A stretch of DNA of 64,000 nucleotides, from NCBI RefSeq assembly GCF_039403185.1, contig NZ_CP135047.1:62001-126000 (forward strand), in the 5' to 3' direction. Position 1 is the stretch's first letter; every line of letters starts with the position of its first letter. A program made the position numbers and the translations under genes. This DNA comes from Buchnera aphidicola (Formosaphis micheliae) (GTDB taxonomy: Bacteria > Pseudomonadota > Gammaproteobacteria > Enterobacterales > Enterobacteriaceae). The notes under the pieces were generated by a model, which saw nothing but the letters and a program-made list of their open reading frames with translations, was not told where the DNA came from and did not search any database. Positions 50,120 to 59,615 of this stretch are shown piece by piece.

Positions 50120-51394
50120 ATGCCTAAATTTTGTTTAATAAGCGAATTAATGGAAAGGGGATGTATATCACAATGTACAGATAAAATTGAATTATTAAAT
50201 AGTGTAAAAAATAAAACTTTATCTATTTATTGTGGATTTGATATTACTGCAGATAGTTTACATATAGGACACATTTTACCACTGATTTGTTTGAAGAGAT
50301 TTCAAATAGTAGGTCACAAACCTATAGTGCTATTAGGTCAAGCGACTAGTTTAATAGGAGATCCTAGTTTTAAATTAGAAGAAAGAATATTAAATACTGA
50401 AGAATCTATTTTAATATGGAAAGAAAAAATTAGTAAACAGATTTCTTTATTTCTTGATTTTAATTGTGATAAAAATAATGCTAAAATTGTTAATAATAAA
50501 GATTGGTTTAATAATATGAATATATTAACTTTTTTACGTAAGGTAGGTAAACATTTTTCAGTGAATCAAATGATGAATAAAGAGTCAGTAAAAAGAAGAA
50601 TTGTTTCTGAAAATCAAGGAATTTCGTTTACTGAATTTTCATATAGTTTGCTACAAGCGTATGATTTTTCTGAATTAAATAGGAAATATTCAGTTACTGT
50701 TCAAATAGGAGGTTCTGATCAATGGGGAAACATTGTATCAGGTGTTTTATTAACTCGTAAGTTATTTAACAGAAAAGTATTTGGATTGACATTACCTTTA
50801 CTTACACAAAGTAATGGCATTAAGTTTGGTAAAACAGAAACAGGTACTTTATGGTTAGATCCAGAAAAAACTACACCATATAAATTTTATCAATTTTGGA
50901 TTAATAGATCAGATATAGATAGTATTAATTTTTTAAAATATTTTACTTTTTTAAGTGTAAATGAAATTCATTCTAGATGGAAAGTTAACATGGAGAATAA
51001 CGATGATTATTGGTCAGCAAAGGTTATTTTAGCTGAACATATGACTCGTTTAATACATGGAAACCAAGGGCTATTAGCAGCAAAAAGAATTTCTTCTTGT
51101 CTTTTTTCTGGATCTATAGAAAACATGTTATTAACTGATTTTGAACAATTAAAACAAGATGGTATTCCTTATGTTGAGTTATCTGGACATGAAGATTTAG
51201 TACAATCGTTGATTAATTCTACTTTAGCTACATCTCGTACTCAAGCGTATAATATGATTAACTCTAATGCGGTATATGTTAATAATAAAATGATTAATAA
51301 TACAAAATATTATTTTAAAAATGATGATAAAATTTTTGGAAAATATTCATTATTACGTCGTGGAAAAAAAAATTATTATTTGTTATGTTGGTAA
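50120..51394 (+). CDS. tyrS: Tyrosyl-tRNA synthetase
   Basis: Class I synthetase, 424 residues as in E. coli. The HIGH motif occupies residues 48-51 (SLHIGHILP), the tyrosine-binding core YDFSELN and QIGGSDQWGNI follow, and the second ATP motif reads KFGKTETG. The C-terminal S4-like RNA-binding domain (SRTQAYNMINSNAVYVNN) is complete. Confidence 0.97.
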   Translation: MPKFCLISELMERGCISQCTDKIELLNSVKNKTLSIYCGFDITADSLHIGHILPLICLKRFQIVGHKPIVLLGQATSLIGDPSFKLEERILNTEESILIWKEKISKQISLFLDFNCDKNNAKIVNNKDWFNNMNILTFLRKVGKHFSVNQMMNKESVKRRIVSENQGISFTEFSYSLLQAYDFSELNRKYSVTVQIGGSDQWGNIVSGVLLTRKLFNRKVFGLTLPLLTQSNGIKFGKTETGTLWLDPEKTTPYKFYQFWINRSDIDSINFLKYFTFLSVNEIHSRWKVNMENNDDYWSAKVILAEHMTRLIHGNQGLLAAKRISSCLFSGSIENMLLTDFEQLKQDGIPYVELSGHEDLVQSLINSTLATSRTQAYNMINSNAVYVNNKMINNTKYYFKNDDKIFGKYSLLRRGKKNYYLLCW

Positions 51395-51411
51395 GATATA
51401 ATATTATCTTA
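51391..51411. terminator. Small hairpin at the tyrS stop, between converging tyrS and sufA
   Basis: TAAGATA and TATCTTA form a perfect 7-bp stem with a 6-nt loop that includes the tyrS stop codon. Its place between converging genes suggests a weak bidirectional terminator. The stem is AT-rich, so confidence is low. Confidence 0.35.
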
Positions 51412-51489
51412 TGTATAAATCTAATTTGATGTGAATTATATAATTTATTTATTGTATCTTTAGTATTATATAGTTTTAGTATTATTTTT

Positions 51490-51855
51490 TTATATAACAA
51501 AACTTTCTCCACAACCACAATATTCTGTTTTTTTTGTATTATAAAATTTAAAAATTTTATTTAATCCATTTTGTATGAAATCTATTTTTAATCCATTAAT
51601 TTTTAAAAATGTTTCTTTTTTAATAAATATTTTAATATTATCATTTAATAATTCAATTTCACCATTTTTTTTTTCTTTAGTTAATTCCATTACGTAACGA
51701 AAACCAGCACAGCCTGATTTTTTTATACTTAATCTAATTCCTTTATTACCTGAATTATATATTAAAAATAAGCATTGTTTTGATGCATTAGGTGTAAATA
51801 TGATTTTTGTTGTTTCTGATTTATTTATATGAGTATTATGTTGTTGAATTGTCAT
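51490..51855 (-). CDS. sufA: Iron-sulfur assembly carrier SufA
   Basis: A-type carrier that delivers Fe-S clusters to apo-proteins. 121 residues (E. coli SufA 122). The three cluster-ligand cysteines are present: Cys49 in SGCAGF and Cys113/Cys115 in the C-terminal CGCGESF. The sequence around GLNKIFKFYNTKK favours SufA over IscA or ErpA. No other suf gene is next to it, so it stands as an isolated carrier, perhaps serving Nth and other Fe-S proteins. Confidence 0.92.
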   Translation of the reverse strand: MTIQQHNTHINKSETTKIIFTPNASKQCLFLIYNSGNKGIRLSIKKSGCAGFRYVMELTKEKKNGEIELLNDNIKIFIKKETFLKINGLKIDFIQNGLNKIFKFYNTKKTEYCGCGESFVI

Positions 51856-52318
51856 ATGATGTATTTGTCTTATTAGTATATAATAAAATTAGTATATTTT
51901 TATAAAGATAAAAATTTTACTATTGTTATATAGTAATTAAATTATTTTTTTTGTTATGTTAGTTATTAAATTAAATTAAATTAATAAACTATATCATTTT
52001 AATGATATATATAACTAAACTATAATATATAATATAATATTATTAAATAAAATTCAAAAAAAATATTTTAATAGTAAAATATAAAAGTTATTTTTTAAAT
52101 TATGTTAAATTGTTTTAATAATTTATTTAATTTATTAATATAAATTATATTTTATAATATACTCATTTTGAATAAAAAACATATTTTTAGTCAATTAAAT
52201 ATAAAAAAATATAAGAAATATAGATTTTAATTTAATTACTCTAGTATAATTTTTTATAATAGAGTAATAGTTTTATAAGAATTAAAATCCTTGAAGAGTG
52301 ACTGAGGTATAATTTTAT
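51856..52318. other. Gene-free spacer between divergent sufA and ydiK
   Basis: 463 bp without a supportable gene. It should contain promoters in both directions. No clear regulatory motif is visible. Confidence 0.45.
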
Positions 52319-53422
52319 ATGTATACTAATAGAAAAGATATAGATTTACCACAAGCTACATTTTCATTAATTTTTATTATTATCATGACATTAACAAGTT
52401 TTTGGATTATTCGTCCGTTTATTTTAGGATTTTCTTGGGCTAGTATGGTTGTTATTGCTACTTGGCCATTTATGATTAGATTGCAATTTTTATTATGTGG
52501 TAAACGTTCTATTGCTGTGATTATTATGACAGTACTTCTATTATTATTATTTATTATTCCTGTTGCATTTTTAGTGAATAGTTTAATTGAAAATAGTGTA
52601 CCTTTAATTAATTGGTTAACATCTAGTAATGTACAATTTCCAAATTTAAATTGGTTACAAGCTATACCTGTAATTGGTATGAAGTTATTTGTAGGTTATC
52701 ATAAATTATTAAGTGAAGGTGGATCAGCTTTAATTTCTCAATTACAACCTTATATGGGTATGACAACTAAATTTTTTATTGTTCAAGTAGGTCATTTTAG
52801 TCGTTTTTCTGTAGATTTAATGTTTATGTTAATTTTTAGTATAATATTATATTGGAATGGAGAAAAAGTAGGTAACATCATTCGTCATTTTGCATTTAGG
52901 TTAGCTGGTAAAACAGGTGATACATTGGTCTTGCTTGCTGGTCAAGCTATTAGAGCTGTTGCATTAGGAGTTGTAGTAACGGCATTAGTACAAGGATTAT
53001 TAGGTGGAATAGGATTAGAAATTTCAGGTGTTCCATATTCTGCTTTATTAATGATTTTAATTATTTTATTTTGTTTATTACAATTAGGCCCTTTACCAGT
53101 TTTAATTCCTGCAATAGTGTGGTTGTATTGGCATGGTAATAAGACTTGTGGTACTGCTTTATTAGTTTGGAGTAGTATTTTATGTATATTAGATCATATT
53201 TTACGTCCTATTTTAATTAGAATAGGGGCAGATTTACCTACTTTATTAATTTTATCTGGAGTAATTGGGGGATTTTTAACTTTTGGAATGATTGGTTTAT
53301 TTTTTGGTCCAGTTGTTTTAGTGATATCATATCGTTTAATTCTATCTTGGATGGAAGAAATTCCTTCTCCAGTATCACCTATGTCTAATATAGTAATCAA
53401 AAGATTGTCTAAAGAAAAATAA
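52319..53422 (+). CDS. ydiK: AI-2E family membrane transporter YdiK
   Basis: 367-residue inner-membrane protein of the AI-2E/PerM family (E. coli YdiK 370). Hydrophobic segments occur in the usual arrangement: two near the start (TFSLIFIIIMTLTSFWIIRPF and a neighbour), a hydrophilic middle, then several in the C-terminal half around GVVVTALVQGLLGGIGLEISG, the family signature, and LLILSGVIGGFLTFGMIGLFFGPV. Substrate unknown. It keeps the position beside aroH seen in E. coli. Confidence 0.92.
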   Translation: MYTNRKDIDLPQATFSLIFIIIMTLTSFWIIRPFILGFSWASMVVIATWPFMIRLQFLLCGKRSIAVIIMTVLLLLLFIIPVAFLVNSLIENSVPLINWLTSSNVQFPNLNWLQAIPVIGMKLFVGYHKLLSEGGSALISQLQPYMGMTTKFFIVQVGHFSRFSVDLMFMLIFSIILYWNGEKVGNIIRHFAFRLAGKTGDTLVLLAGQAIRAVALGVVVTALVQGLLGGIGLEISGVPYSALLMILIILFCLLQLGPLPVLIPAIVWLYWHGNKTCGTALLVWSSILCILDHILRPILIRIGADLPTLLILSGVIGGFLTFGMIGLFFGPVVLVISYRLILSWMEEIPSPVSPMSNIVIKRLSKEK

Positions 53423-53999
53423 TTAGAATATACTAAATAGTAGATGCATATAATATTTTATTATATTTTAATATACATGTATTGTAAGTAGTAATAACAT
53501 TAAATAAATATATTATAGTTATCACATAATATATTATTTTGTGAAAGATTAGAATTGTAATTGTTTTAATTGTTTTAATACATTTACGTATATACATGTT
53601 TTATTGAAGTTTTCTTTTGCAAATATATTTTTCATTTGCAATTTTAATAAATTTAGATTTAATAGTTTCTGATAATTTTACTATTTATTTTTAAAGAAAA
53701 ATATTACTTATAATTCATTATATATTTAATTATTTAAATTGGTGATTTATGTCATAGAAAGATATTTTTAAGTTTTATTAATATTAATAGTGAGTTTTTA
53801 AAAAAATTAATTAATATATTAATTATGTGATATACAGTTTTTAGAAAATATAATAAATATATTTATTAGAAAAATATGATCTACTTTTATTAAAAAAATT
53901 AAATTTTTTATTTTAGCTATTAATTAATGTATATAGAATATTATTGTAGTTATATTATAGATAGATTTAAGAAGGTTATTTTTTTTGATAGAGACACCA
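53423..53999. other. Gene-free spacer between ydiK and aroH
   Basis: 577 bp without a supportable gene. AAGAAGG near 53970 could serve a TTG start at 53985 for aroH, but the ATG at 54000 fits the family better. No trp-operator-like palindrome is evident. Confidence 0.45.
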
Positions 54000-55046
54000 A
54001 TGAAAAAAACAGATGAATTACGTACAATAAGAATTGATCCATTAGTAACGCCTGTTGATTTAGCTAAAAAATATACGATAACTCCAAAAATTATGGATAA
54101 TGTTATTAGGACTCGGAATAGTATTGCTAAAATTATTACGGGAAAAGATAAACGTTTATTAGTTATAATAGGGCCATGTTCTGTTCACGATCCAGTAGCA
54201 GCAGTAGAGTATGCTTCAAGATTAAATGTATTAAGAAAAAAATATAGTTCTCGACTGGAAATTGTTATGAGAACTTATTTTGAAAAACCACGAACAGTAG
54301 TTGGTTGGAAGGGGTTAATTTCTGATCCATATTTAAATAGTAGTTTTCATGTGAATCATGGTTTAGCTTTATCAAGAAAACTTTTATTAGATATAAATGA
54401 ATTAGGTATGCCTGCTGCTACTGAATTTTTAGATATTGTAATAGGGCAGTTTATAGCTGATTTGATTAGTTGGGGAGCTATAGGTGCTAGGACAACTGAA
54501 AGTCAAATTCATCGTGAGATGGCTTCAGCTTTGTCTTGTCCAGTTGGTTTTAAAAATGGAACTGATGGTAATATTCGTATTGCCATCGATGCAATAAGAG
54601 CGGCTAAAGTAAAACATTTATTTTTAGCTCCTAATAAACATGGTCAAATGACTATTAATCATACTAGTGGTAATCCATTATCTCATATTATTATGCGTGG
54701 AGGAAAATCTCCTAATTATTATGAAGAAAATATTGCTTTAGCTGTTAAATATTTACAAGATTTTAATTTACCTGAATACTTAATGGTAGATTTTAGTCAT
54801 GGAAATTGTTTAAAACAACATCGTCGACAATGCGATGTTGGTGAATCAATATCTAAACAAATTTATAATGGATCTACAGCTATAGTTGGTGTGATGATTG
54901 AAAGCTTTTTAGAAGAAGGGTCTCAAAAGGTTGTGAAAGATGAACCATTAATTTATGGAAAATCAATTACAGATCCGTGTTTAGGTTGGTCAGATAGTGT
55001 CAGTTTAATTAATCGTTTAGCAAAAGCTGTAGATAGTCGATTTTAG
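54000..55046 (+). CDS. aroH: DAHP synthase, tryptophan-sensitive type
   Basis: Condenses PEP and erythrose-4-phosphate, the entry step of the shikimate pathway. From the ATG at 54000 it has 348 residues, the length of E. coli AroH, and begins MKKTDELRTIRIDPLVTP, closer to AroH than to AroF or AroG. Seen: IGPCSVHD with the metal cysteine, MRTYFEKPRTVVGWKGLI, GARTTESQIHREMASALSCP, FKNGTDGN and DFSHGNC. It uses products of tkt/talA and feeds aroC. Confidence 0.95.
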   Translation: MKKTDELRTIRIDPLVTPVDLAKKYTITPKIMDNVIRTRNSIAKIITGKDKRLLVIIGPCSVHDPVAAVEYASRLNVLRKKYSSRLEIVMRTYFEKPRTVVGWKGLISDPYLNSSFHVNHGLALSRKLLLDINELGMPAATEFLDIVIGQFIADLISWGAIGARTTESQIHREMASALSCPVGFKNGTDGNIRIAIDAIRAAKVKHLFLAPNKHGQMTINHTSGNPLSHIIMRGGKSPNYYEENIALAVKYLQDFNLPEYLMVDFSHGNCLKQHRRQCDVGESISKQIYNGSTAIVGVMIESFLEEGSQKVVKDEPLIYGKSITDPCLGWSDSVSLINRLAKAVDSRF

Positions 55047-55070
55047 AGTATAAGTTATATTGATATGATG

Positions 55071-55098
55071 AGGTATCAGTTTAGATATACTGATACCT
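55071..55098 (+). terminator. Hairpin terminator after aroH
   Basis: AGGTATCAGT (55071-55080) and ACTGATACCT (55089-55098) form a perfect 10-bp stem with an 8-nt loop, 24 bases after the aroH stop. The trailing sequence is only weakly T-rich, but the stem is among the longest and most GC-containing in the window. Confidence 0.7.
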
Positions 55099-55297
55099 TG
55101 ATGTTATGGATTAAATGTTGTCAATAGTTTAGTCAAAACTATTATTTTTATATTATTAATATTTTTATTAAAATAATTGATTGTATTATTTTAGTGTTAT
55201 ATTGCTGATAATCACAGTATATATATTTTCTAGATATATCTCTAATTAACGTAATTTTTTATAAAATGCAGTTCATCAAATAATTTAAGGATTGTTA

Positions 55298-57226
55298 ATG
55301 CCTATTGTTACGCTATTAGATGGTAGTAAAAGAACATATAACTATTTTATTTCAGTGATCGATATAGCTAAAGATATTAATTTTAGTTTATCTCAATCAT
55401 GTGTTGCGGCATGGGTCGATAACAGTTTAGTAACTGTTGATACTGTTATAAAAAATGATTCTCGTATTATTTTTATATATGTTGAAAATGATATTGCTTT
55501 GGAGTGGATTCGTTATTCTTGCGCACAATTATTATCATATGCTATAAAAAATGCATTTCCTGATGTTAAAGTTGCTAATAATGGAATTTTAAAAAATGGT
55601 TTTTATTGTGACATAGATTTAGAAATTAAATTAACTAAAAATGATATAAGTATTATAGAACATAATATGTTGAGGTTAGTTAAAAAAAAATTTCCTATTG
55701 TTAAAAAATGTATGTCATTCGAACAGGTGTGTAATTTATTTATATCTCAAGGAAATTTTTATAAAATTAATATTTTAAATCAGTATTTTCAATATAAAAA
55801 AATAATTGATATTTACTACCATGAAGACTATTTTGATTTTTGTTTTGGTATGCAAGTACCTAATATAAAATTTTGTAGTTTTTTTAAATTACAAAATATA
55901 TCAGGAGCTTATTGGCTGAATAATAAAAATAACAAAATGCTACAAAGAATTTATGGAACTGCTTGGTCTAATCGTACACAGTTAAATATGTATATTGACA
56001 ACATAAAACGATTACAAGAAATAGATCATAGAGTTATATCGAAAAAATTAGATTTATATCATATACAAGATGAAGCTCCTGGTATGATTTTTTGGCACAA
56101 CAATGGTTTAATATTGTTTAGAGAATTAGAAAACTTTGTTAGATTTAATTTAATAAAATATAATTATCAAGAAGTTAAAACACCTGTAATTATGGATCAA
56201 TCTATATGGGCTCGAAGTGGACATTTAAATAATTATCAATCATCAATATTTACTACTTTGTCAGAAAATAAAAATTATTGTGTAAAACCAATGAATTGTC
56301 CAGGTCATGTTCAAATTTTTAATTATACATTAAGATCTTATCGGGATTTACCTATTAGACTAGCAGAATTTGGCAGTTGTTATCGTAATGAATCATCTGG
56401 AGCTTTGCATGGTTTAATGAGAGTTAGAGGTTTTACGCAAGATGATGCTCATATATTTTGTACCATGGATCAAGTAAAAGAAGAAATAAAAAATTGTATT
56501 ATAATGATATATGATTTATATCAAATATTTAATTTTAAATTAATTTCAGTAAAATTATCTACTCGTCCAGAAAAACGTATTGGAGAAGATAAAACATGGG
56601 ATCATGCAGAAAATTGTTTAGTTTCAGTATTACAGGAAAATAATATATTATTTGAATATCAGTCTGGAGAAGGTGCTTTTTATGGTCCTAAGATTGAATT
56701 TTCTCTGCATGATTCTTTAGAACGTATTTGGCAGTGTGGTACTATTCAATTAGATTTTTATTTACCATTACATTTAAATTCTTTTTATATAGATAAAAAC
56801 AATAATCGTCAAATTCCAGTGATGATTCATCGAGCTATATTAGGTTCGATTGAACGTTTTATTGGTATCTTAATAGAAGAATATAAAGGTGTATTACCAG
56901 TATGGTTAGCTCCTATACAAGTAATGGTTATTGGTGTTAGTTTTAGAAATATAAATTATATTAATAAAGTAGTAACTAGTTTATTCACTGCAGGTATTCG
57001 CGTTAAATCAGATTTAAGTAATGATAGAATGAATTGTAAAATTCGTTATCATATTTTACATTATATTCCGTATATATTAATTTGTGGAGATCAAGAAGAG
57101 AAAAATAATACAGTGAGTATTAAATTTAGAACAGGATTAGAAATTAAAAATGTTAGTATTAATGTTTTTATTGAAAGATTAAAGAAAGAAATTTACAATC
57201 GAAGTTTTAATTTATTGGAGGAATAA
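55298..57226 (+). CDS. thrS: Threonyl-tRNA synthetase with a degraded editing site
   Basis: Class II synthetase. From the ATG at 55298 it has 642 residues, the E. coli length; a TTG two codons upstream is less likely. The TGS domain, N2 editing domain, catalytic core (PMNCPGHVQIF, RVRGFTQDDAHIFC, zinc-ligand region, VPVMIHRAILGS) and anticodon-binding domain are all present. In the editing pocket, E. coli His73, His77 and His186 are replaced by Tyr, Gln and Gln, while Lys156, Asp180 and Cys182 remain. Aminoacylation should be normal; hydrolysis of Ser-tRNA-Thr probably is not. infC starts three bases after its stop. Confidence 0.96.
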   Translation: MPIVTLLDGSKRTYNYFISVIDIAKDINFSLSQSCVAAWVDNSLVTVDTVIKNDSRIIFIYVENDIALEWIRYSCAQLLSYAIKNAFPDVKVANNGILKNGFYCDIDLEIKLTKNDISIIEHNMLRLVKKKFPIVKKCMSFEQVCNLFISQGNFYKINILNQYFQYKKIIDIYYHEDYFDFCFGMQVPNIKFCSFFKLQNISGAYWLNNKNNKMLQRIYGTAWSNRTQLNMYIDNIKRLQEIDHRVISKKLDLYHIQDEAPGMIFWHNNGLILFRELENFVRFNLIKYNYQEVKTPVIMDQSIWARSGHLNNYQSSIFTTLSENKNYCVKPMNCPGHVQIFNYTLRSYRDLPIRLAEFGSCYRNESSGALHGLMRVRGFTQDDAHIFCTMDQVKEEIKNCIIMIYDLYQIFNFKLISVKLSTRPEKRIGEDKTWDHAENCLVSVLQENNILFEYQSGEGAFYGPKIEFSLHDSLERIWQCGTIQLDFYLPLHLNSFYIDKNNNRQIPVMIHRAILGSIERFIGILIEEYKGVLPVWLAPIQVMVIGVSFRNINYINKVVTSLFTAGIRVKSDLSNDRMNCKIRYHILHYIPYILICGDQEEKNNTVSIKFRTGLEIKNVSINVFIERLKKEIYNRSFNLLEE

Positions 57227-57229
57227 GGT

Positions 57230-57769
57230 ATTAAAGTTGGCAAAAAAACACAATTAATACGTCCTAATCGTATTAATAATGAAATTCGAGCTGTAAAAGT
57301 TCGCTTATCAGGTATTGATGGCGAGCAAATGGGTGTTGTAAGTTTACGTAAAGCTCTAAATATAGCAGAAGAATTAGGAGTAGATTTAGTAGAGATTAGC
57401 CCAAATGCAGAACCTCCTGTATGTCGTATAATGGATTATGGTAAATTTTTATATGAAAAAGGTAAATCGTATAAAGAACAAAAAAGAAAACAAAAAATTA
57501 TTCAAATAAAAGAAGTAAAATTTAGACCAGGAACAGATATTGGAGATTATCAAGTTAAGCTAAAAAAATTAATTTGTTTTTTAGAAGAAGGAGCTAAAGT
57601 AAAAATTACATTACGGTTTCGTGGACGTGAAATGGCTCATCAACAAATAGGAGTTGATATGTTGAAGCGTATTAAATGTGATTTAAATGAATTGTCTATA
57701 GTAGAATTTTTTCCTAATAAAGTAGAAGGTCGTCAAATGATTATGGTTTTATCTCCTAAAAAGAAATAA
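57230..57769 (+). CDS. infC: Translation initiation factor IF-3 with an ATT start codon
   Basis: IF-3 keeps ribosomal subunits apart and checks the initiation codon. The family N terminus ([22 protein letters not shown]) is encoded upstream of the first ATG, so the start is the ATT at 57230, with GGAGG at 57217-57221 as ribosome binding site. This gives 179 residues (E. coli 180, also AUU). The start discriminates against itself when IF-3 is abundant, the known autoregulation. Seen also: [20 protein letters not shown] and [14 protein letters not shown]. Confidence 0.95.
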   Translation: MKVGKKTQLIRPNRINNEIRAVKVRLSGIDGEQMGVVSLRKALNIAEELGVDLVEISPNAEPPVCRIMDYGKFLYEKGKSYKEQKRKQKIIQIKEVKFRPGTDIGDYQVKLKKLICFLEEGAKVKITLRFRGREMAHQQIGVDMLKRIKCDLNELSIVEFFPNKVEGRQMIMVLSPKKK

Positions 57770-57845
57770 TTTTTTAATTATAGATAAGAGATAATATTTA
57801 TGGATATCTACTGTGTTTTAATTTTTTTTAATGGGATATGTAATT

Positions 57846-58043
57846 GTGCCTAAAATAAAAACGTTGCGTAGTGCCGCTAAAAGATTTAAAAAGACTGCTT
57901 CTGGTATGTTTAAACATAAACAAGCTAATTTACGTCATTTATTAACTAAAAAAACTACTAATAGGAAACGTAATTTACGTTCTAAAACAATGGTATTGCA
58001 AGGAGATATTAGGAGAGTAATTACTTTTTTACCATATTTATAA
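57846..58043 (+). CDS. rpmI: 50S ribosomal protein L35
   Basis: 65 residues, as in E. coli, starting at GTG 57846 ([19 protein letters not shown]). The frame extends to an ATG five codons upstream, but those residues (GYVIV) have no counterpart. [13 protein letters not shown] and the end ITFLPYL are conserved. In E. coli it is co-transcribed with rplT and repressed by L20. Confidence 0.95.
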   Translation: MPKIKTLRSAAKRFKKTASGMFKHKQANLRHLLTKKTTNRKRNLRSKTMVLQGDIRRVITFLPYL

Positions 58044-58081
58044 TATTTTATTACAATCGAAAATTAAGGTAAGGAGAAATA

Positions 58082-58438
58082 GTGGCTCGTATCAAACGTG
58101 GTGTTATCGCTAGAGCTAGACATAAAAAAGTTTTAAAGCAAGCGAAAGGATATTATGGTGCTCGATCTCGAGTATACCGTGTAGCTAATCAGGCTGTTAT
58201 TAAATCAGCTCAATATTCTTATCGTGATAGAAGACAGCGCAAACGTTTATTTCGTCGATTATGGATTACTCGTATTAATGCAGCAGTAAGATCAGGGAAC
58301 ATTTCGTACAGCCAATTTATGCATGGTTTAAAAAAATTAAATGTAGAGATTGATCGTAAAATTTTATCTGACATTGCAATTTTTGATGAATATACGTTTA
58401 ATAAATTAATTGAAAAAACAAAATTTGTATTACAGTAG
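58082..58438 (+). CDS. rplT: 50S ribosomal protein L20
   Basis: 118 residues, as in E. coli, from a GTG at 58082 with AAGGAG just upstream. The basic N-terminal arm ([20 protein letters not shown], then [14 protein letters not shown]) that threads into 23S rRNA and the globular C-terminal domain are complete. L20 is an early assembly protein and, in E. coli, the repressor of rpmI-rplT. A terminator follows. Confidence 0.97.
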   Translation: MARIKRGVIARARHKKVLKQAKGYYGARSRVYRVANQAVIKSAQYSYRDRRQRKRLFRRLWITRINAAVRSGNISYSQFMHGLKKLNVEIDRKILSDIAIFDEYTFNKLIEKTKFVLQ

Positions 58439-58452
58439 CAGCGTTTTTATTA

Positions 58453-58480
58453 GGAGGGAGTAACCAATCTCCCTTTTTTA
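58453..58480 (+). terminator. Rho-independent terminator after rplT
   Basis: GGAGGGAG (58453-58460) pairs with CTCCC (58469-58473) and following T bases over an 8-nt loop, then a run of T. In E. coli this place holds the pheM leader and the phe attenuator. Here no pheM-like peptide rich in phenylalanine is seen before pheS, so simple termination is likelier than attenuation. Confidence 0.85.
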
Positions 58481-58611
58481 TTATAAAATAATATATAATA
58501 ATTATATACATTAATTATTTTTACATGTAATTATTTATTTATTTTAATAAGTAATTTAAATTTAATATTTAATTAAGTTCAATGGTTTCATGAACAGAGT
58601 TTATAAAAATT

Positions 58612-59595
58612 ATGTTAGATCCAGTAAAATTTTTAAATTTAGCTAAAATTGATATTAGTGAAACTAATACTATCGAAGAATTAAATTTAGTAAAAATAAA
58701 ATATTTAGGAAAAAAAAGTGTTTTATCTAAATGTTTATTAAATTTGCATAAATTATCATTAAAAGATAAGTTAAAAATTAGTGTTAAATTAAATCAATTA
58801 AAAAAAGATATAAAATTACTAATTAATTTACATAAAAAAAAGTTAATACATGTTTTATCAAGTAATGATAAAAAAGAGTATGATGTAGATATTTCTTTAT
58901 TAGGTCGTCGTATTGAAAATGGTGCTATTCATCCTATAACGACGACTATTAATATTATAGAATCGTTTTTTTTTACTTTAGGATTTAATATAGTAATGGG
59001 TCCTGAGATAGAAGATGATTATCATAATTTTAGTGCATTAAATATTTCTAAAAATCATCCATCTCGTTCTGAACATGATACTTTTTGGTTTGATACGGAG
59101 CGTTTACTAAGAACACAAACTTCTAGTATGCAAATTAGGATAATGAAAAATGAACGACCTCCTATTAGAGTCATAGTTCCTGGAAAGGTGTATCGTAATG
59201 ATTATGATTCAACACATACTCCAATGTTTCATCAAGTAGAAGGTTTGATACTTGATCATGTTATTAGTTTTTCTAATTTGAAATGGATTATGAAAGAATT
59301 TTTGTATTTCTTTTTTAAAAAAAAAATAGAAATAAGATTTCGTCCGTCATATTTCCCTTTTACAATACCATCAGCAGAAATTGATATCATTTATAATCAA
59401 AGTACATGGTTAGAAGTATTAGGATGTGGTATGGTACATCCTAATGTTTTAAGTAATGTAAATATTGATTCTAAAAAATATATAGGTTGCGCTTTTGGTA
59501 TAGGTGTAGAAAGGTTAGCTATGTTGCGTTATGGAATATCAGATTTACGTATTTTTTTTGAAAATGATTTGCGATTTTTAAGACAATTTAAATAA
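58612..59595 (+). CDS. pheS: Phenylalanyl-tRNA synthetase alpha subunit
   Basis: Catalytic subunit of the alpha2-beta2 enzyme. 327 residues, as in E. coli. An N-terminal coiled-coil arm is followed by the class II core: HPITTTINIIESFFFTLGF, NHPSRSEHDTFWF, RTQTSSMQIR, GKVYRNDYDSTHTPMFHQVEGL (motif 2) and GFGIGVERLAMLRYGISDLR-like motif 3 (here AFGIGVERLAMLRYG). Translationally close to pheT. Confidence 0.97.
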   Translation: MLDPVKFLNLAKIDISETNTIEELNLVKIKYLGKKSVLSKCLLNLHKLSLKDKLKISVKLNQLKKDIKLLINLHKKKLIHVLSSNDKKEYDVDISLLGRRIENGAIHPITTTINIIESFFFTLGFNIVMGPEIEDDYHNFSALNISKNHPSRSEHDTFWFDTERLLRTQTSSMQIRIMKNERPPIRVIVPGKVYRNDYDSTHTPMFHQVEGLILDHVISFSNLKWIMKEFLYFFFKKKIEIRFRPSYFPFTIPSAEIDIIYNQSTWLEVLGCGMVHPNVLSNVNIDSKKYIGCAFGIGVERLAMLRYGISDLRIFFENDLRFLRQFK

Positions 59596-59615
59596 TTCAA
59601 TAATGGTAATTGTTT

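Noticed and set aside
58481..58611. A pheM-like leader peptide and attenuator before pheS
   Set aside because: The only short frame near here is ATG-GTT-TCA-TGA, with no Phe run and no paired hairpins.
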